NCBI GenBank assembly: GCA_950295325.1
Contig: OX485808.1
Location: 19,116,527 to 19,180,526 of the forward strand
Direction: 5' to 3'
Length of the DNA stretch: 64,000 nt
From: Polytrichum commune
Taxonomy: Eukaryota > Streptophyta > Polytrichopsida > Polytrichales > Polytrichaceae
The translations under genes were made by a program, and so were the position numbers. This document shows, in pieces, positions 23,441 to 34,882 of the stretch (within the stretch, counting starts at the first letter, position 1; the number at the start of each line of letters is the position of its first letter). A model generated the notes under the pieces. That model was given only the letters and a program-made list of their open reading frames with translations. It was not told the DNA's origin and did no database searches.

Positions 23441-26400
23441 TTTCATAGTCTCGGTCCCGAGACACTATTTGAGACTATCAAACTCTACCACCTCACTTTG
23501 AATTTATGGGTTATAAGTGTAATCTGATATGTGTGTACTGTGATATAACTGTAAGGATAGGTAGGTTTGAAATTGAATTTTAGAGTTGATTTCTAGTGTC
23601 TCGATCCCGAGACACTATTTGACACTATCACACTCTACCACATCACTATGGCTTTAAGGGCTATAAGTGTAATCTGATGTAAGTGTAAGGATAGTTAGGT
23701 TTGAAATTGAATTTAAGAGTTGATTTCTAGTGTCTCGTTCCCGAGACACTATTTGAGACTACCAAACTCTACCACATCACTATGGCTTTAGGGGCTATAA
23801 GTGTAATCTGATGTAAGTGTACTCTGATATAAGTGTAAGGGTAGGTAGTTCTGAAATTGCATTTAAGAGTTGATTTCTAGTGTCTCGGTCCCGAGACACT
23901 ATTTGAGACTATCAAACTCTTCCACCTCACTTTGAGTTTATGGGTTATAAGTGTAATCTGATATGTGTGTACTTTGATGTAACTGTGAGGATAGGTAGGT
24001 TTGAAATTGAATTTTAGAGTTGATTTCTAGTGTCTCGGTCCCGAGACACTATTTAAGACTATCAAACTCTTCCACCTCACTTTGAGTTTATGGGTTATAA
24101 GTGTAATCTGATATGTGTGTACTCTGATATAAGTGTAAGGATAGGTAGGTTTGAAATTGAATTTTAGAGTTGATTTCTAGTGTCTTGGTCCCGAGACACT
24201 ATTTGAGACTATCAAACTCTTTCACCTCACTTTGAGTTTATGGGTTATAAGTGTAATCTGATTTGTATGTACTCTGATATAACTGTAAGGATAGGTAGGT
24301 TTGAAATTGAACTTTAGAGTTGATTTCTAGTGTCTCGGTCCCGAGACTGTATTTGAGACTATCAAACTCTACCACCTCACTGTGACTTTAGGGGCTATAA
24401 GTGTAATATGATTTAAGTGTACTCTGATATAAGTGTAAGGGTAGGTAGTTCTGAAATTGAATTTAAGAGTTGATTTCTAGTGTCTCGGTCCTGAGACACT
24501 ATTTAAGACTATCAAACTCTTCCACCTCACTTTGAGTTTATGGGTTATAAGTGTAATCTGATATGTGTGTACTTTGATGTAACTGTGAGGATAGGTAGGT
24601 TTGAAATTGAATTTTAGAGTTGATTTCTAGTGTCTCGGTCCCGAGACTGTATTTGAGACTATCAAACTCTACCACCTCACTGTGACTTTAGGGGCTATAA
24701 GTGTAATATGATTTAAGTGTACTCTGATATAAGTGTAAGGGTAGGTAGTTCTGAAATTGAATTTTAGAGTTGATTTCTAGTGTCTTGGTCCCGAGACACT
24801 ATTTGAGACTATCAAACTCTTTCACCTCACTTTGAGTTTATGGGTTATAAGTGTAATCTGATTTGTATGTACTCTGATATAACTATAAGGATAGGTAGGT
24901 TTGAAATTGAATTTTAGAGTTGATTTCTAGTGTCTCGGTCCCGAGACTGTATTTGAGACTATCAAACTCTACCACCTCACTGTGACTTTAGGGGCTATAA
25001 GTGTAATATGATTTAAGTGTACTCTGATATAAGTGTAAGGGTAGGTAGTTCTGAAATTGAATTTAAGAGTTGATTTCTAGTGTCTCGGTCCCGAGACACT
25101 ATTTAAGAGTATCAAACTCTACCACCACACTTTGAGTTTATGGGTTATAAGTGTAATCTGATATGTGTGTACTTTGATGTAACTGTAAGGATAGGTAGGT
25201 TTGAAATTGAATTTTAGAGCTGATTTCTAGTGTCTCGGTCCCGAGACACTATTTGACACTATCAAACTCTTCCACCTCACTATTACTTCTGGGGCTATAA
25301 GTGTAATCTGATGTAAGTGTACTCTGATATAAGTGTAAGGATAGGTAGTTCTGAAATTGAATTTAAGAGTTGATTTCTAGGGTCTCGGTCCCAAGACACT
25401 ATTTGACACTATCAAACTCTACCACCTCACTATGACTTCTGGGGCTATAAGTGTAATCTGATGTAAGTGTACTCTGATATAAGTGTAAGGATAGGTAGTT
25501 CTGAAATTCATTTTTAGAGTTGATTTCTAGTGTCTCGGTCCCAAGACACTATTTGAGACTATCAAACTCTACCACCTCACTATGACTTCTGGGGCTATAA
25601 GTGTAATCTGATGTAAGTGTACTCTGATATAAGTGTAAGGATAGGTAGTTCTGAAATTGAATTTAAGAGTTGATTTCTAGGGTCTCGGTTCCGAGACACT
25701 ATTTGACACTATCAAACTCTACCACCTCACTATGACTTCTAGGGCTATAAGTGTAATCTGATGTAAGTGTAATCTAATGTAAGTGTACTCTGATATAAGT
25801 ATAAGGGTAGGTAGTTCTGAAATTAAATTTAAGAGTTTATTTCTAGTGACTCGGTCCCGAGACACTATTTGAGACTACCAAACTCTACCACATCACTATG
25901 GCTTGAGGGGCTATAAGTGTAATCTGATGTAAGTGTACTCTGATATAAGTGTAAGGATAGGTAGTTCTGAAATTAAATTTAAGAGTTGATTTCTAGTGTC
26001 TCGTTCCCGAGACACTATTTGACACTACCAAACTCTACCACATCACTATGGCTTGAGGGGCTATAAGTGTAATCTGATGTAAGTGTACTCTGATATAAGT
26101 GTAAGGATAGGTAGTTCTCAAATTGAATTTAAGAGTAGATTTCTAGTGTCTCGGTCCCGAGACACTATTTGACACTATCAAACTCTACCACCTCACTGTG
26201 ACTTTAGGGGCTATAAGTGTAATATGATTTAAGTGTACTCTGATATAAGTGCAAGGGTAGGTAGTTCTGAAATTGAATTTAAGAGTTGATTTCTAGTGTC
26301 TCGGTCCCGAGACACTATTTGACACTATCAAAGTCTACCACCTCAATATGCCTTCTTCGGCTATAAGTGTAATCTGATGTAAGTGTACTCTGATATAAGT

Positions 26401-26690
26401 GTAAGGGTAGGTAGTTCTGAAATTGAATTTTAGAGTTGATTTCTAGTGTCTCGGTCCCGAGACACTATTTAAGACTATCAAACTCTTCCACCTCACTTTG
26501 AGTTTATGGGTTATAAGTGTAATCGGGTATGTGTGTACTCTGATATAACTGTAAGGATAGGTAGGTTTGAAATTGAATTTTAGAGTTGATTTCTAGTGTC
26601 TGGGTCCCGAGACACTATTTGAGACTATCAAACTCTTCCACCCCACTTTGAGTTTATGGGTTATAAGTGTAATTGGATATGTGTGTACCT
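23441..26690. repeat. Satellite family B, regular 150-bp section
   Basis: About 21 tandem units with a period close to 150 bp. Dyad starts are at 23881, 24031, 24181, 24331, 24481, 24631, 24781, 24931, 25081, 25231, 25381, 25531 and 25681, then about 147-168 bp apart. Each unit reads TTGATTTCTAG, dyad TGTCTCGG-TC-CCGAGACA, CTATTTGAGACTATCAAACT, CTACCACCTCACT, ATAAGTGTAATCTGAT. Alternating unit types (with GTTTATGGG or with CTTTAGGGG/CTTCTGGGG) suggest a higher-order pattern. The array ends abruptly in the pseudogene at 26654-27409. Confidence 0.95.
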
Positions 26691-27409
26691 CTGCTTTCTG
26701 GAACGTACGGAGCTAGCATGACTGGCGGGGAACTGACCTTTGCGCCCTCAGTTACGCCAGACTTCTCCATGTCATCCCTCGTTCTCTTCGAAGGAGTGGA
26801 ATGTCTGCTGGTACCTTCCGTCAATCTACTCGCAGTGGGAACAGGCCGCGGAGCACTTTTGGATCCGCCTGCACCGGATTGCGTTGGTTTCTTGGGACTC
26901 TTCTTCTTCTTGTTGGCCTCCAACACAACACTGTTGGTCTTGGAGATGTTCAAGCACAAAGCGGTCAATTTCCTGGCTGTCTAGTGTTGACTTAGGCTAT
27001 ATTTTGTGAAGAGTTTTGTCAGATCGAAACGCTTTCCCTCCTCTTTAACATGCATCTGCGCGTAGTTGTGGGAGAAGGTGTATGCCAAGTAGTCCAGCAA
27101 CACGTTGACGTGGTCATTGTTGTACTTCATGTTGAGGATTACGTAATTGCCCTATGCCTCCACGGAATCTATCTCCCATGTTGCCATCTGCACCCACTGC
27201 TCTGGTTCATCGTCTTTGGTATTGAGCTGGTAGACGAAGCGGAGGACAAATGTTCCATCCTCTAACATCTCTGGAAGCACCGTCCATTCTTTCATGAAGC
27301 CCTCCTGTGGGACATAATTGTCATTCCCATTGTCGTTGGTCACCGACTCTGGGACACTCTCCAACTTCTCCCCGAACATCTCTATCGCGCTTCTGTTAGG
27401 GATGGCCAT
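26654..27409 (-). pseudogene. Broken gene of unknown family facing satellite B
   Basis: One minus-strand frame starting MAIPNRSAIEMFGEKLE (ATG at 27409, directly after a TTTTGCAG acceptor-like sequence) continues to 26654 with two in-frame TAG stops, at 27152-27154 and near 26980. The first half has an ordered, mixed hydrophobic pattern (WTVLPEMLEDGTFVLRFVYQL, WVQMATWEIDS, NYVILNMKYNNDHVNVLLDY in pieces); the second half is basic and low-complexity (KKKKSPKKP, Ser/Pro/Thr-rich). I do not recognise a domain. The last codons come from satellite B, so the 3' end is lost. Palindrome cluster C1 starts 87 bp upstream, as cluster C2 does before the DUF7869 gene. Confidence 0.65.
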
Positions 27410-27495
27410 CTGCAAAACAACATAGGTAGTCAGGATCGTATTTAGCAGACAGAGTTCTACAATTTTCAAATATGTTGAACAATGGTTGTTGAGAT

Positions 27496-27983
27496 ATTTA
27501 CGAACGCACGTTCGTAAATGTGTTATGTTTGAGAGGCTGTCCTTTTGGCTTTAGAAGTTTATTTGTTTTAAATACCACTATGTTTATATTATTTTGTTCT
27601 GTTGTGACTTATAGTGATTTATATCTTCAAGTTGTCCAACATGTGTTTACGAACGCACGTTCGTAAATCTTTGGACGGGCACAAGGCAGGTCACTTACGA
27701 ACGCTCGTTCGTATAATGAGGTATGGGAAGGGATTGTGTGTTTACGAACGTGCGTTCGTAAATACTCATATTGTTATGTATTCTTTGTTTACGAACGAGC
27801 GTTCGTAAATTTTAGGGGTTTAGGGGTGCGTGTTTACGAACGCGCGTTCGTAAACACATGAACAAAGGATGGGTTGCGTGTTTACGAATGTGCGTTCGTA
27901 AACACATGGACTGGGAGGGGTCACAACAGGTTTGGTTTGCAGGTTGTGTTCACATTTACGAACGATCGTTCGTAAATGTGAAC
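27496..27983. repeat. Palindrome cluster C1: eight ACGAACG-N2-CGTTCGT dyads
   Basis: Dyads at 27496-27519, 27646-27667, 27696-27713, 27741-27762, 27788-27809, 27830-27857, 27878-27905 and 27948-27983. The centres are CA, CA, CT, TG, AG, CG, TG and AT. Symmetry extends beyond the core with different outer arms: ATTTA..TAAAT, GTGTTTA..TAAACAC, and GTTCACATTTA..TAAATGTGAAC in the last, a perfect 36-bp palindrome. Only the copy at 27878 has a core mismatch (GAATG). They lie 5' of the minus-strand pseudogene. Function unknown. Confidence 0.97.
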
Positions 27984-30216
27984 TTCTTGAATGCGTTGTG
28001 TCCGTACGTGTACGTATACGTATATGTATGCACTTCAACTCTGAAGAATGCTTGCGTTCGTGCCTGCAACACTGGATCAGAACCAGGATACTCAATCCAA
28101 ACCAGTGCAGAATTCATAAAGCATACACAACATGCCAAATCTCATGCTAAACAAGTTGACAATACAAACAAAACCCATGGAATTCAACAATGCAGAATTT
28201 CAGAATGTTTGGGAAGCGAGTTTAGAAGGATTACTTCACTCACATTGCAATGTGCTTGACCTTCTTTCTTCTTGCTGAAAATTTTGGAACACTCTTTGTA
28301 TACAATTGAATGAGACCTAAACCCTAGCAACTACTCATGTGCACTGAAATTGCAATCTTGCAACTCTCAAGCTCCCTTCTTCCAAGCTTGCAACTATCAA
28401 TCTCACAAAAACAACCACTAAAACACAGCTTGTAACTCTGAAGCCTACAAACTTGAAGCTGTCACCTAGTAAGTTGTCTTCTCCGAACTTGCAACTATGA
28501 AGCTCACAAAAACAACAAAAAAAGAAAGCTTGCAACCTGCACAAGCTCACAACCTCAAAAGCTCTCTACTCCTGATGCGCATAACTCTGAAGCTCTCTAA
28601 TCAGATTCGTTCCAAACTGAAGAAAAAAGATGCGACTCCTAAGATGCCAAAAAAACACATAAACTAAAGCATTCTAAATTTTGCCAGAGCTTCGCTCCGC
28701 TCTACTTCGCTCCTCCTCTCTCTGCTGGGAATGAGAATGAGGAGGAGAGAAAGGGGCGCGGGGAGGTAGCCGGCACCGCTAGGGTTTCCCTGCGGCTGCC
28801 ATGTGGCATCCCTCCACTGGCCCGCGCTTGACATTGTGGGAACACGTGAACACCAACATATCCGAATTGGCGGTTTTAAGTGCCTAATCCGGTCTGTCCG
28901 GATGACCCTAGTATCATCCAGGGATTCTGTGAAGTGTAGGAGGTCTAGAACTTTCCGTACCTGCTTATTTCCTCTTCCTTAGCCAAATTTCCGGAAACCC
29001 TAATTCCCGGACTTTTGGTCTTTGGGGACACTCTTAACATTTTTCCGGAGTGTGCCTTTCTGGATTGTACCTCTAGATCCTAATTATAATGCTTACTCAC
29101 CCCTCTCTACGTCGACCCTCTAGAATAGGTGGTTTCTTCCGGTGACGACGTCCTCGATAAGATTGGAATCCAGAAACTCCCTCACAGTTAATCCGGATTG
29201 ATCAGATCCGTTTTGGCAGGTCACACAGAGAGATCCGGATTGTTTCTTGGGACCATAGTGACCAGAGGAGTCCGGATTCCGATCGGAGATCTGACTCGAC
29301 GGGATGAGTGGATGACCCGTACCACTCTCCGGATTGTCCCGTCCACCGGTGATGAGGCCTTTTTGGAAGATCGGATAAATCCGGATCCTTTCCGAACCTT
29401 TGCCTAATCTTCCCCGCGGTTGTCTCACCGGGACGGTACGCTGACGTCCGGAACAATGAGGATCTCTTCCTACTACACTCCGGAGGTGGCCTCCAACACG
29501 GAACCCTTGCTGATCCGGTCCTTCCCTTCACCTCCCGACGGATCGGTCCGGCTACCTCTACCTTGGATTCTACTCAATCTGAGCTAACTGGGCGATCCGT
29601 ACCACCATCCGGATGGGTCCGCCTAAGGGCGGTGGGACCTCTTCAGAAGATCAGATTGGCGTAAGTCCGGATCCCTTCCGGATCTCACCCAATCTTCCCA
29701 GCGGCTATCCCACCTAGACGTTACTCAACCCACTGGATTAGTGAGGTTTCCCTCCCACTACACCCAGAGATGATCTACAAGGCGATAACCGGATCTGATC
29801 CGGGTCTCCTCTCTCACGTCCTATCCGGAACTCCTACCCCTCATGCTCTCTCTCTTCCTCCGCTAACGCTCTCCGGACCATCCACACAAACATTAATCAA
29901 GGAAAGTCAAGAATGAGAAGTCAAGGCATTCATTAGAGTAGGAGTAATCAGAATACAACAATGGAGAAGGAACCCTTCCCCAACTCCTTATTCAGCCTTA
30001 AGTAGAGGCCCTAAAATCCCTAAACTGAGGGCGGCGGCCCAAGCGGCCGCCGCTAAGGAAAACCCTAACTACACCTGGTCTCCCGGATTTCCCGGATCAA
30101 GATCCGGATTTTCCGCTGACACTGCCAAGGGAAAATTTTATTACTCATCTTCAAAAACTCCTAAGTCCTACCTGCCTACCTCTATTCTGCCTAACTAAAC
30201 TAGCTATTCTCCTCAA
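27984..30216. other. No gene seen; CCGGAT-rich 3' flank of the gag-like ORF
   Basis: 27984-28680 has scattered CTTGCAACT and CTCACAAAAACAAC repeats. 28680-30200 is GC-richer with a great many TCCGGA/CCGGAT words. A diverged direct duplication of about 290-bp period is seen, about 29310-29500 against 29600-29790 (shared TCCGGATCC, CTAATCTTCC/CCAATCTTCC, GCGGYTRTCYCACC, CACTACAC). No intact ORF; probably 3' non-coding sequence of the retroelement-like unit on the minus strand. Confidence 0.55.
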
Positions 30217-32288
30217 CTAAGAAGAGCGGTGTTTCTTCGGAGCCGATCCCTCCTTTGAGTGACTGCCTAATCCGCTGACGGCGGATGAGCCCCCTCCCGG
30301 CGATGCCTTCTGCAGCCGCGTGAGCATCCTCCTCATGTTTGGAGACGGGGCAACCTCGTCCTCCGAATCTGCTGCTCTCTCGGTCCGCGGTGTCCCGGTC
30401 CCTGGTGTTCCGGAAACTGTCCTTGGGGTTCCGGAAACTGCCCCCATCCGGAGGCTCCGGACCGGAGAAGGACCGCTTCCGGTGCCTTGCTCCGGATTCC
30501 GTCCGCCCGAGATTGAAGCCGTCCGCGGATCCCTGTTGGAGGCCGCCCTTGAGGGTGGCGGAGGAAAGGGACTGACCATTTGGCAGTCCTGAGGAGACGA
30601 TGGCGAGGCGTGGGTCATAGGGGCTTTGCCCCTACTCGGAGTTGCCTCCCGATCAGAAGTCTGGTGCCGGATCGGCGTCCTAGCCCTATCCGGAGTCCGG
30701 GATCGATCCGAGTTTCGCGGAACCGGGGACTGGCCTCTCCCGGATCGGACCGACCCGGTACTCTTCTTCCTCACCTGGGGAAAACGGGCCTGTTCCGTAG
30801 CCCTCCCGGAACTAGCCGGCTGCGAGCCGCCTCCCTGCTGGCTGGGTCCTGCAGACGTCGACGGATTCTGCACTAGGGCCACTTCACCAACTACCTCATA
30901 GAGGGTTCCGGTTGGTGACCCAGGCGGACCCGGATAAAGTACCCGCCGGGGTGTTCCACTTGGCGGAACCACCCTCTGGATTTCCGCCAAGAGGTCCTTC
31001 ATCGTCCGTGAGTACTTCACGAGGATGGGAAGGATCTGCCTGGCGGAAGCGGGCTCTCCGGACTCCATCATCCGGTCGTAGAGGTGTTCCTTGTTGACGA
31101 TCTCTGCCGGATGCCCCACCAACTCCCGGATCCGGCTGAAGACCACTGCATGCTCTGCGTGGTACTTCCGGATCTCTTCGCTCTTCTGACTCAGCTCCTG
31201 AGTCATGGCCGCTACCTGCGCGGTGAGATGGGCGTTCTCCGTCTTGGCCTACTCCAACTCCTTCCTGTCCGCCCTCTTTGCCAACTCTCGAAGGATGTTT
31301 CCGGGCCGCAGTTGTCCAGAGCCTGGTTCGCCCCTCGGACGATGTGTTCCATTCGGTAGTACTGGTTCTGCAGGTCCTCCATCCCTTCCTAGACCCGTTT
31401 GAAGGGATTCTCCGGAAAGTCCCAAGCGGATAGATCCACATTCCGCCATGTGGTCTCCCGGCTGGGTCCGGGTTCCGGATGATGATGAGGAAGAGGAGGA
31501 GAGAGTGGCCTCGAGATGGTGGGCGGCGGGCTCCCGGGTGAGGAGGGAGGTGCTTCCGGGATGATTGGGTCGCTGGAAGTCTCCGTCTCGAGGTCTCCGG
31601 GTTCCGGGAGCAGCTTGTAGGTGACCTCGTCCGCCGCTATCGTTAGCAGGTCTTCCTCCTCCGCTAGGATGCAGTCGAAATGCTGGTAGAGGTGCAAAAT
31701 GAAGGGGGAGAGAAAGGAGGGTTTCCGGCCGATGTGGGGGAAGGCCCGTCCGACTATCTCCTGGATGATCAGGCCCTAGTTCACCGGCCGGACTCCGGAC
31801 ATTGCTCCAAACAGTGTGTTAGCCATGGTGAGGCTAATCCGCTTTGGCTTGTCCGGATTGAGAATGGGCAGGAGAAACTCTAACACTCTCCGCTCCCTAA
31901 GATTCCGGCAGTTCCCAGGGTGGAATCCGTCCTTTGGATCCGCGTCCCCTCTGAACTTTCCGGCGAACAGGCCGTCGCGGCGGCCGGCCCACCCCTCTGC
32001 AATCCCCCTGGGAAACCCGTAGACCCTATTCCAGGTATCCGGAGTCCAATGTTCCGGATCCCTCCTCTTTGTGCCTAGCCACTGATTGCCTCTCTCGAAC
32101 TTAAACTCACGGAGGGTATCTTCCGCTCTGAGGTTCCAGGGTTTAGAGAGCAGCCCTGCGCAGCCCATGACCCGGAGATCTTCCGCGAGCTCCTGCAGCT
32201 CCCTATCATCCCTCGGAATTGCAGGGGTGAGGGCTTTGAGCGGAATCGGGATGGGGTGTCTCTGATCCTCTTCCCGGGCTTCCGGCAT
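30217..32288 (-). pseudogene. Broken gag-like / plant transposon-protein ORF
   Basis: Minus-strand coding remains of about 690 codons. It begins at the ATG at 32288 (MPEAREEDQRHPIPIPLKAL), has a globular N-terminal part to about 31690 with an in-frame TAG at 31776-31778, a Pro/Ser-rich linker, a stop near 31389, then a frame change near 31330. A coiled-coil-like segment follows (ELAKRADRKELE, stop, TENAHLTAQVAAMTQELSQK), then a long Ser/Pro/Arg-rich tail to 30217. The plan of helical domain, linker, coiled coil and basic tail resembles the gag-like first ORF of plant retroelements and 'putative plant transposon' proteins, but no diagnostic motif such as a CCHC knuckle or a protease was found. 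Base composition (GC-rich, CCGG-rich) is unlike its neighbours. Confidence 0.55.
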
Positions 32289-32553
32289 TTTCCTCCCTTT
32301 CTACCTTTCCGGTTTGCACACTCCCTCTCTCTCTCTTCCGGATTCCCTCTCTTCCGTCTAACTGCTACAGAGTCCCGGCAAGCCAACTGCCGGTGACTGA
32401 AAAGTGCTGAGTCCCAGCAATCCAACTGTTGGCGGCTCGAAATGACAACAACCTCACCACTCGTTCTCTCAGCAAGTTTGTCTTTCGTGAATCAGAAAAA
32501 AGTAGGAAGGAGAAGGAAGGGACCCCTAAATATCCCTCCCCTGTTACCGTTTG

Positions 32554-33526
32554 TGTCGCGCACCTCTCCATGAGGAGTGGCCGAAACACCATGGGCACAA
32601 GGGGGACCCCGGAGTGACACCCGGGACTTGTGGCGCCGTTGGTGAGAGGGCCCAAGTGATCCTAGTGTGGGTGAGTCCCCGGGCGTTGGGAACGCCTCCC
32701 ATCCACGAAGACTAGGAGGCACAAGGGTAAGGCCATGAGCTATGCGTAGCTCATGGCGTGGTGATTCTAGAATGCTCAAGAACACCTCAATCCGAGGTGT
32801 GAGCTAGGAGTTATGGCCATTTGAGTGGGGCGCTGTCCCGGGACAGCGCCCTGGTGCAGCAGTGCCTGGGAGTGATTCCCGGGACTGCCAAGGTTCAAAC
32901 AGGCATAACGTCCTCACCACTTGCCCGAATGGGGCAAGTGAGGAGTCCATCGGCATCTACGTGAAACGTAGATGAAGATGGAGTGGTTGGTTGCTGGAAT
33001 CAGACATCATACAAGGAAGTTATGATGGTCTGAAGCTGCTGGGGGGTTTTAGGCCCAGCGGCTAAGGGAAAATGTCCACTTGGCCCCAACTCTTGGTAGA
33101 GACACAAGAGGTTGGTTGACGGTGGGGTAGGGGCCCCGCGTAGAGTCCTAGAGGCTTATATGGGTGAGGTGGTGTGGCCTCACCCACCCGAGGCCGAACG
33201 GCAAGGCCTCCATGGGCATTGGCCCATTGTGAGGCCATAGTTGCCTAGTATGGTTCGGGTTGTTGTAGTGTTGCTCCGGCAATGCGATGATCAACATGGG
33301 ATTGGACTTCTATGGATGGAAGTCCACATCTAGGAATGGGTTACCGATTAAGGGGTGAGTCCCGAAAGCAAAGTAGGAGGGTTGGTTCCCTCCTATGAAC
33401 TATAAGGTCCGGGGTAGGAGGAGCTAATCATTAGCATGGCGGAATGCGAATGGTTAGCGCTCGTAACCTTTGCTAGAATTGAAAATTGGAAAGATTGTCA
33501 AGGGGGGGCTAGCAAGGGTTGCGACA
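32554..33526 (+). mobile_element. Solo LTR, family 1, TSD GTTTG
   Basis: 973 bp, TGTCGCGCACC...AGGGTTGCGACA; exact target duplications GTTTG at 32549-32553 and 33527-33531. It is very close to the copy at 15797-16770 along its length, more than to the one at 14339-15276. It sits about 265 bp upstream of the gag-like ORF, so it may have landed in that unit's promoter or LTR. Confidence 0.95.
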
Positions 33527-34018
33527 GTTTGGGTTAACGGAAAATGGTTATAACGGTTTTCCGACAGTCTTCCCCCAACCGTCATAAACCCGTTGTAACC
33601 GCCACTTCCGGTCCATTGGATAATCTTGGCGCGTCCGTTACTTGGTCCGGACCAATGGTTCGGATCATAATTACACGGTCTGCCCATTCAATTTGACGGA
33701 CCGGTCATAGTACTTATTTTAAGTCGTTTTATCACACAAGGCGGAGTTAGAATACCCTATTTCCTAGTACAAGTAATTTTAGCCTAAGAGACCCTATTAT
33801 CTTCAGATAAGCAAGGAAAAATACGGAAATGGAATCTGTATTTCTGTATTTCCGTCTTTCCGTCGAATTTGGACTCCCACAGACATGGATGGGATGGGAA
33901 GGGATGAGCATGGGAGATGGGAAGGGATGAGGAGGGGGAGATGGGTGGAGATGGGAGGGTGTGAGGGGGATGGGTGGGATGGGATGGGTAGATATGGGTA
34001 GATGAAGGGGGGTAGGGG
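33527..34018. other. No gene seen; G-rich simple sequence
   Basis: Begins with AACGG-type phrases (GGTTATAACGG, CCCGTTGTAACCG). 33880-34010 is a purine-rich run of GGGATGGG/GGGAGATGGG words, which give spurious Pro/Ser ORFs on the other strand. Confidence 0.55.
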
Positions 34019-34445
34019 CAGTGGTGATTTTTCACAAGGTCCCTAACATGTCTAGGGACATGTTCATTAAAAAAAAACATTTCCAGTGGAGAGGTTCTTA
34101 GAAAATGAACCGGTTTTTGGACGTGTCAAATTTACTTTGGACAGGTACTAAAAATAATGTTATTATAATTTTTGTCCAAAAAACATAAATGGTATAAATA
34201 TCAATTACATTATGTCATATATGACATGTGAATATAAGCATAATGCAATCAAACCACTAATACCCAATCAAAATATCAAATTGAAGTGCTTGATTCACCT
34301 GCATACATTAATTCATCAACCACAAAATTTAGAACCTTTTTAACATAATATCAAAGATTATAATTGAAGGTACACTTAGCAATTGAATAAGAATCATTAT
34401 ATATGAATATGATCAAAATTTTAAAAATAAATACCTACTTACCCT

Positions 34446-34736
34446 TCAAAGAAGTGGATGAATTCTCCTATCCTTCATGTTTCTCCAAACAAGCATCACT
34501 GCATTCCAATTGATGTTTTCAACTGGAATATTTGCACATGAAATGCGCATCAAAGCATCTAAAGTTTCCAACTTCAAACTAGTACGTAGATGATTTTTTA
34601 TTAGGTTTTGTTTAGAAAAACCCCTCTCACATATTGCAGTGCATGACACAAAAAGGTAGGTTGAATCTCCTCGACCGCGAAGCCTACCAGTTCTTGTTCC
34701 AAAAAAAAAACTCAAATCCTTCACCCAAAACCTCAT
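34446..34736 (-). pseudogene. hAT transposase C-terminal dimerisation-region fragment
   Basis: 96 codons. The segment CERGFSKQNLIKNHLRTSL, then LDALMRIS, matches the conserved ERxFSxxNxIKxxxRxxL...LxxLxRIS pattern at the C-terminus of hAT transposases (ZNF862/ZMYM1-like group). The DDE core and BED finger are absent. It lies between the two hAT ends described above. Confidence 0.85.
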
Positions 34737-34865
34737 AATCCCTCATGCCCAAAAGATATAGAAAGAATGTGTGTAAGAGATACCTAACTAACTCAGATTT
34801 GTCAATGGGAAGAGCTTCAATACCTGCTCGATGGGAAGAGCTTCAAAACTCAAATGGAAGAAATT

Positions 34866-34882
34866 GGGGGGGGGGGGGGGGG
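34866..34882. repeat. 17-nt poly-G tract
   Basis: Unbroken run of 17 G in the hAT element; length may be a sequencing estimate. Confidence 0.9.

Noticed and set aside
30896-31441. 181-codon minus ORF and opposite-strand ORFs at 30.3-31.4 kb
   Set aside because: Other-frame readings of the GC-rich gag-like pseudogene; the coiled-coil frame is the better one.
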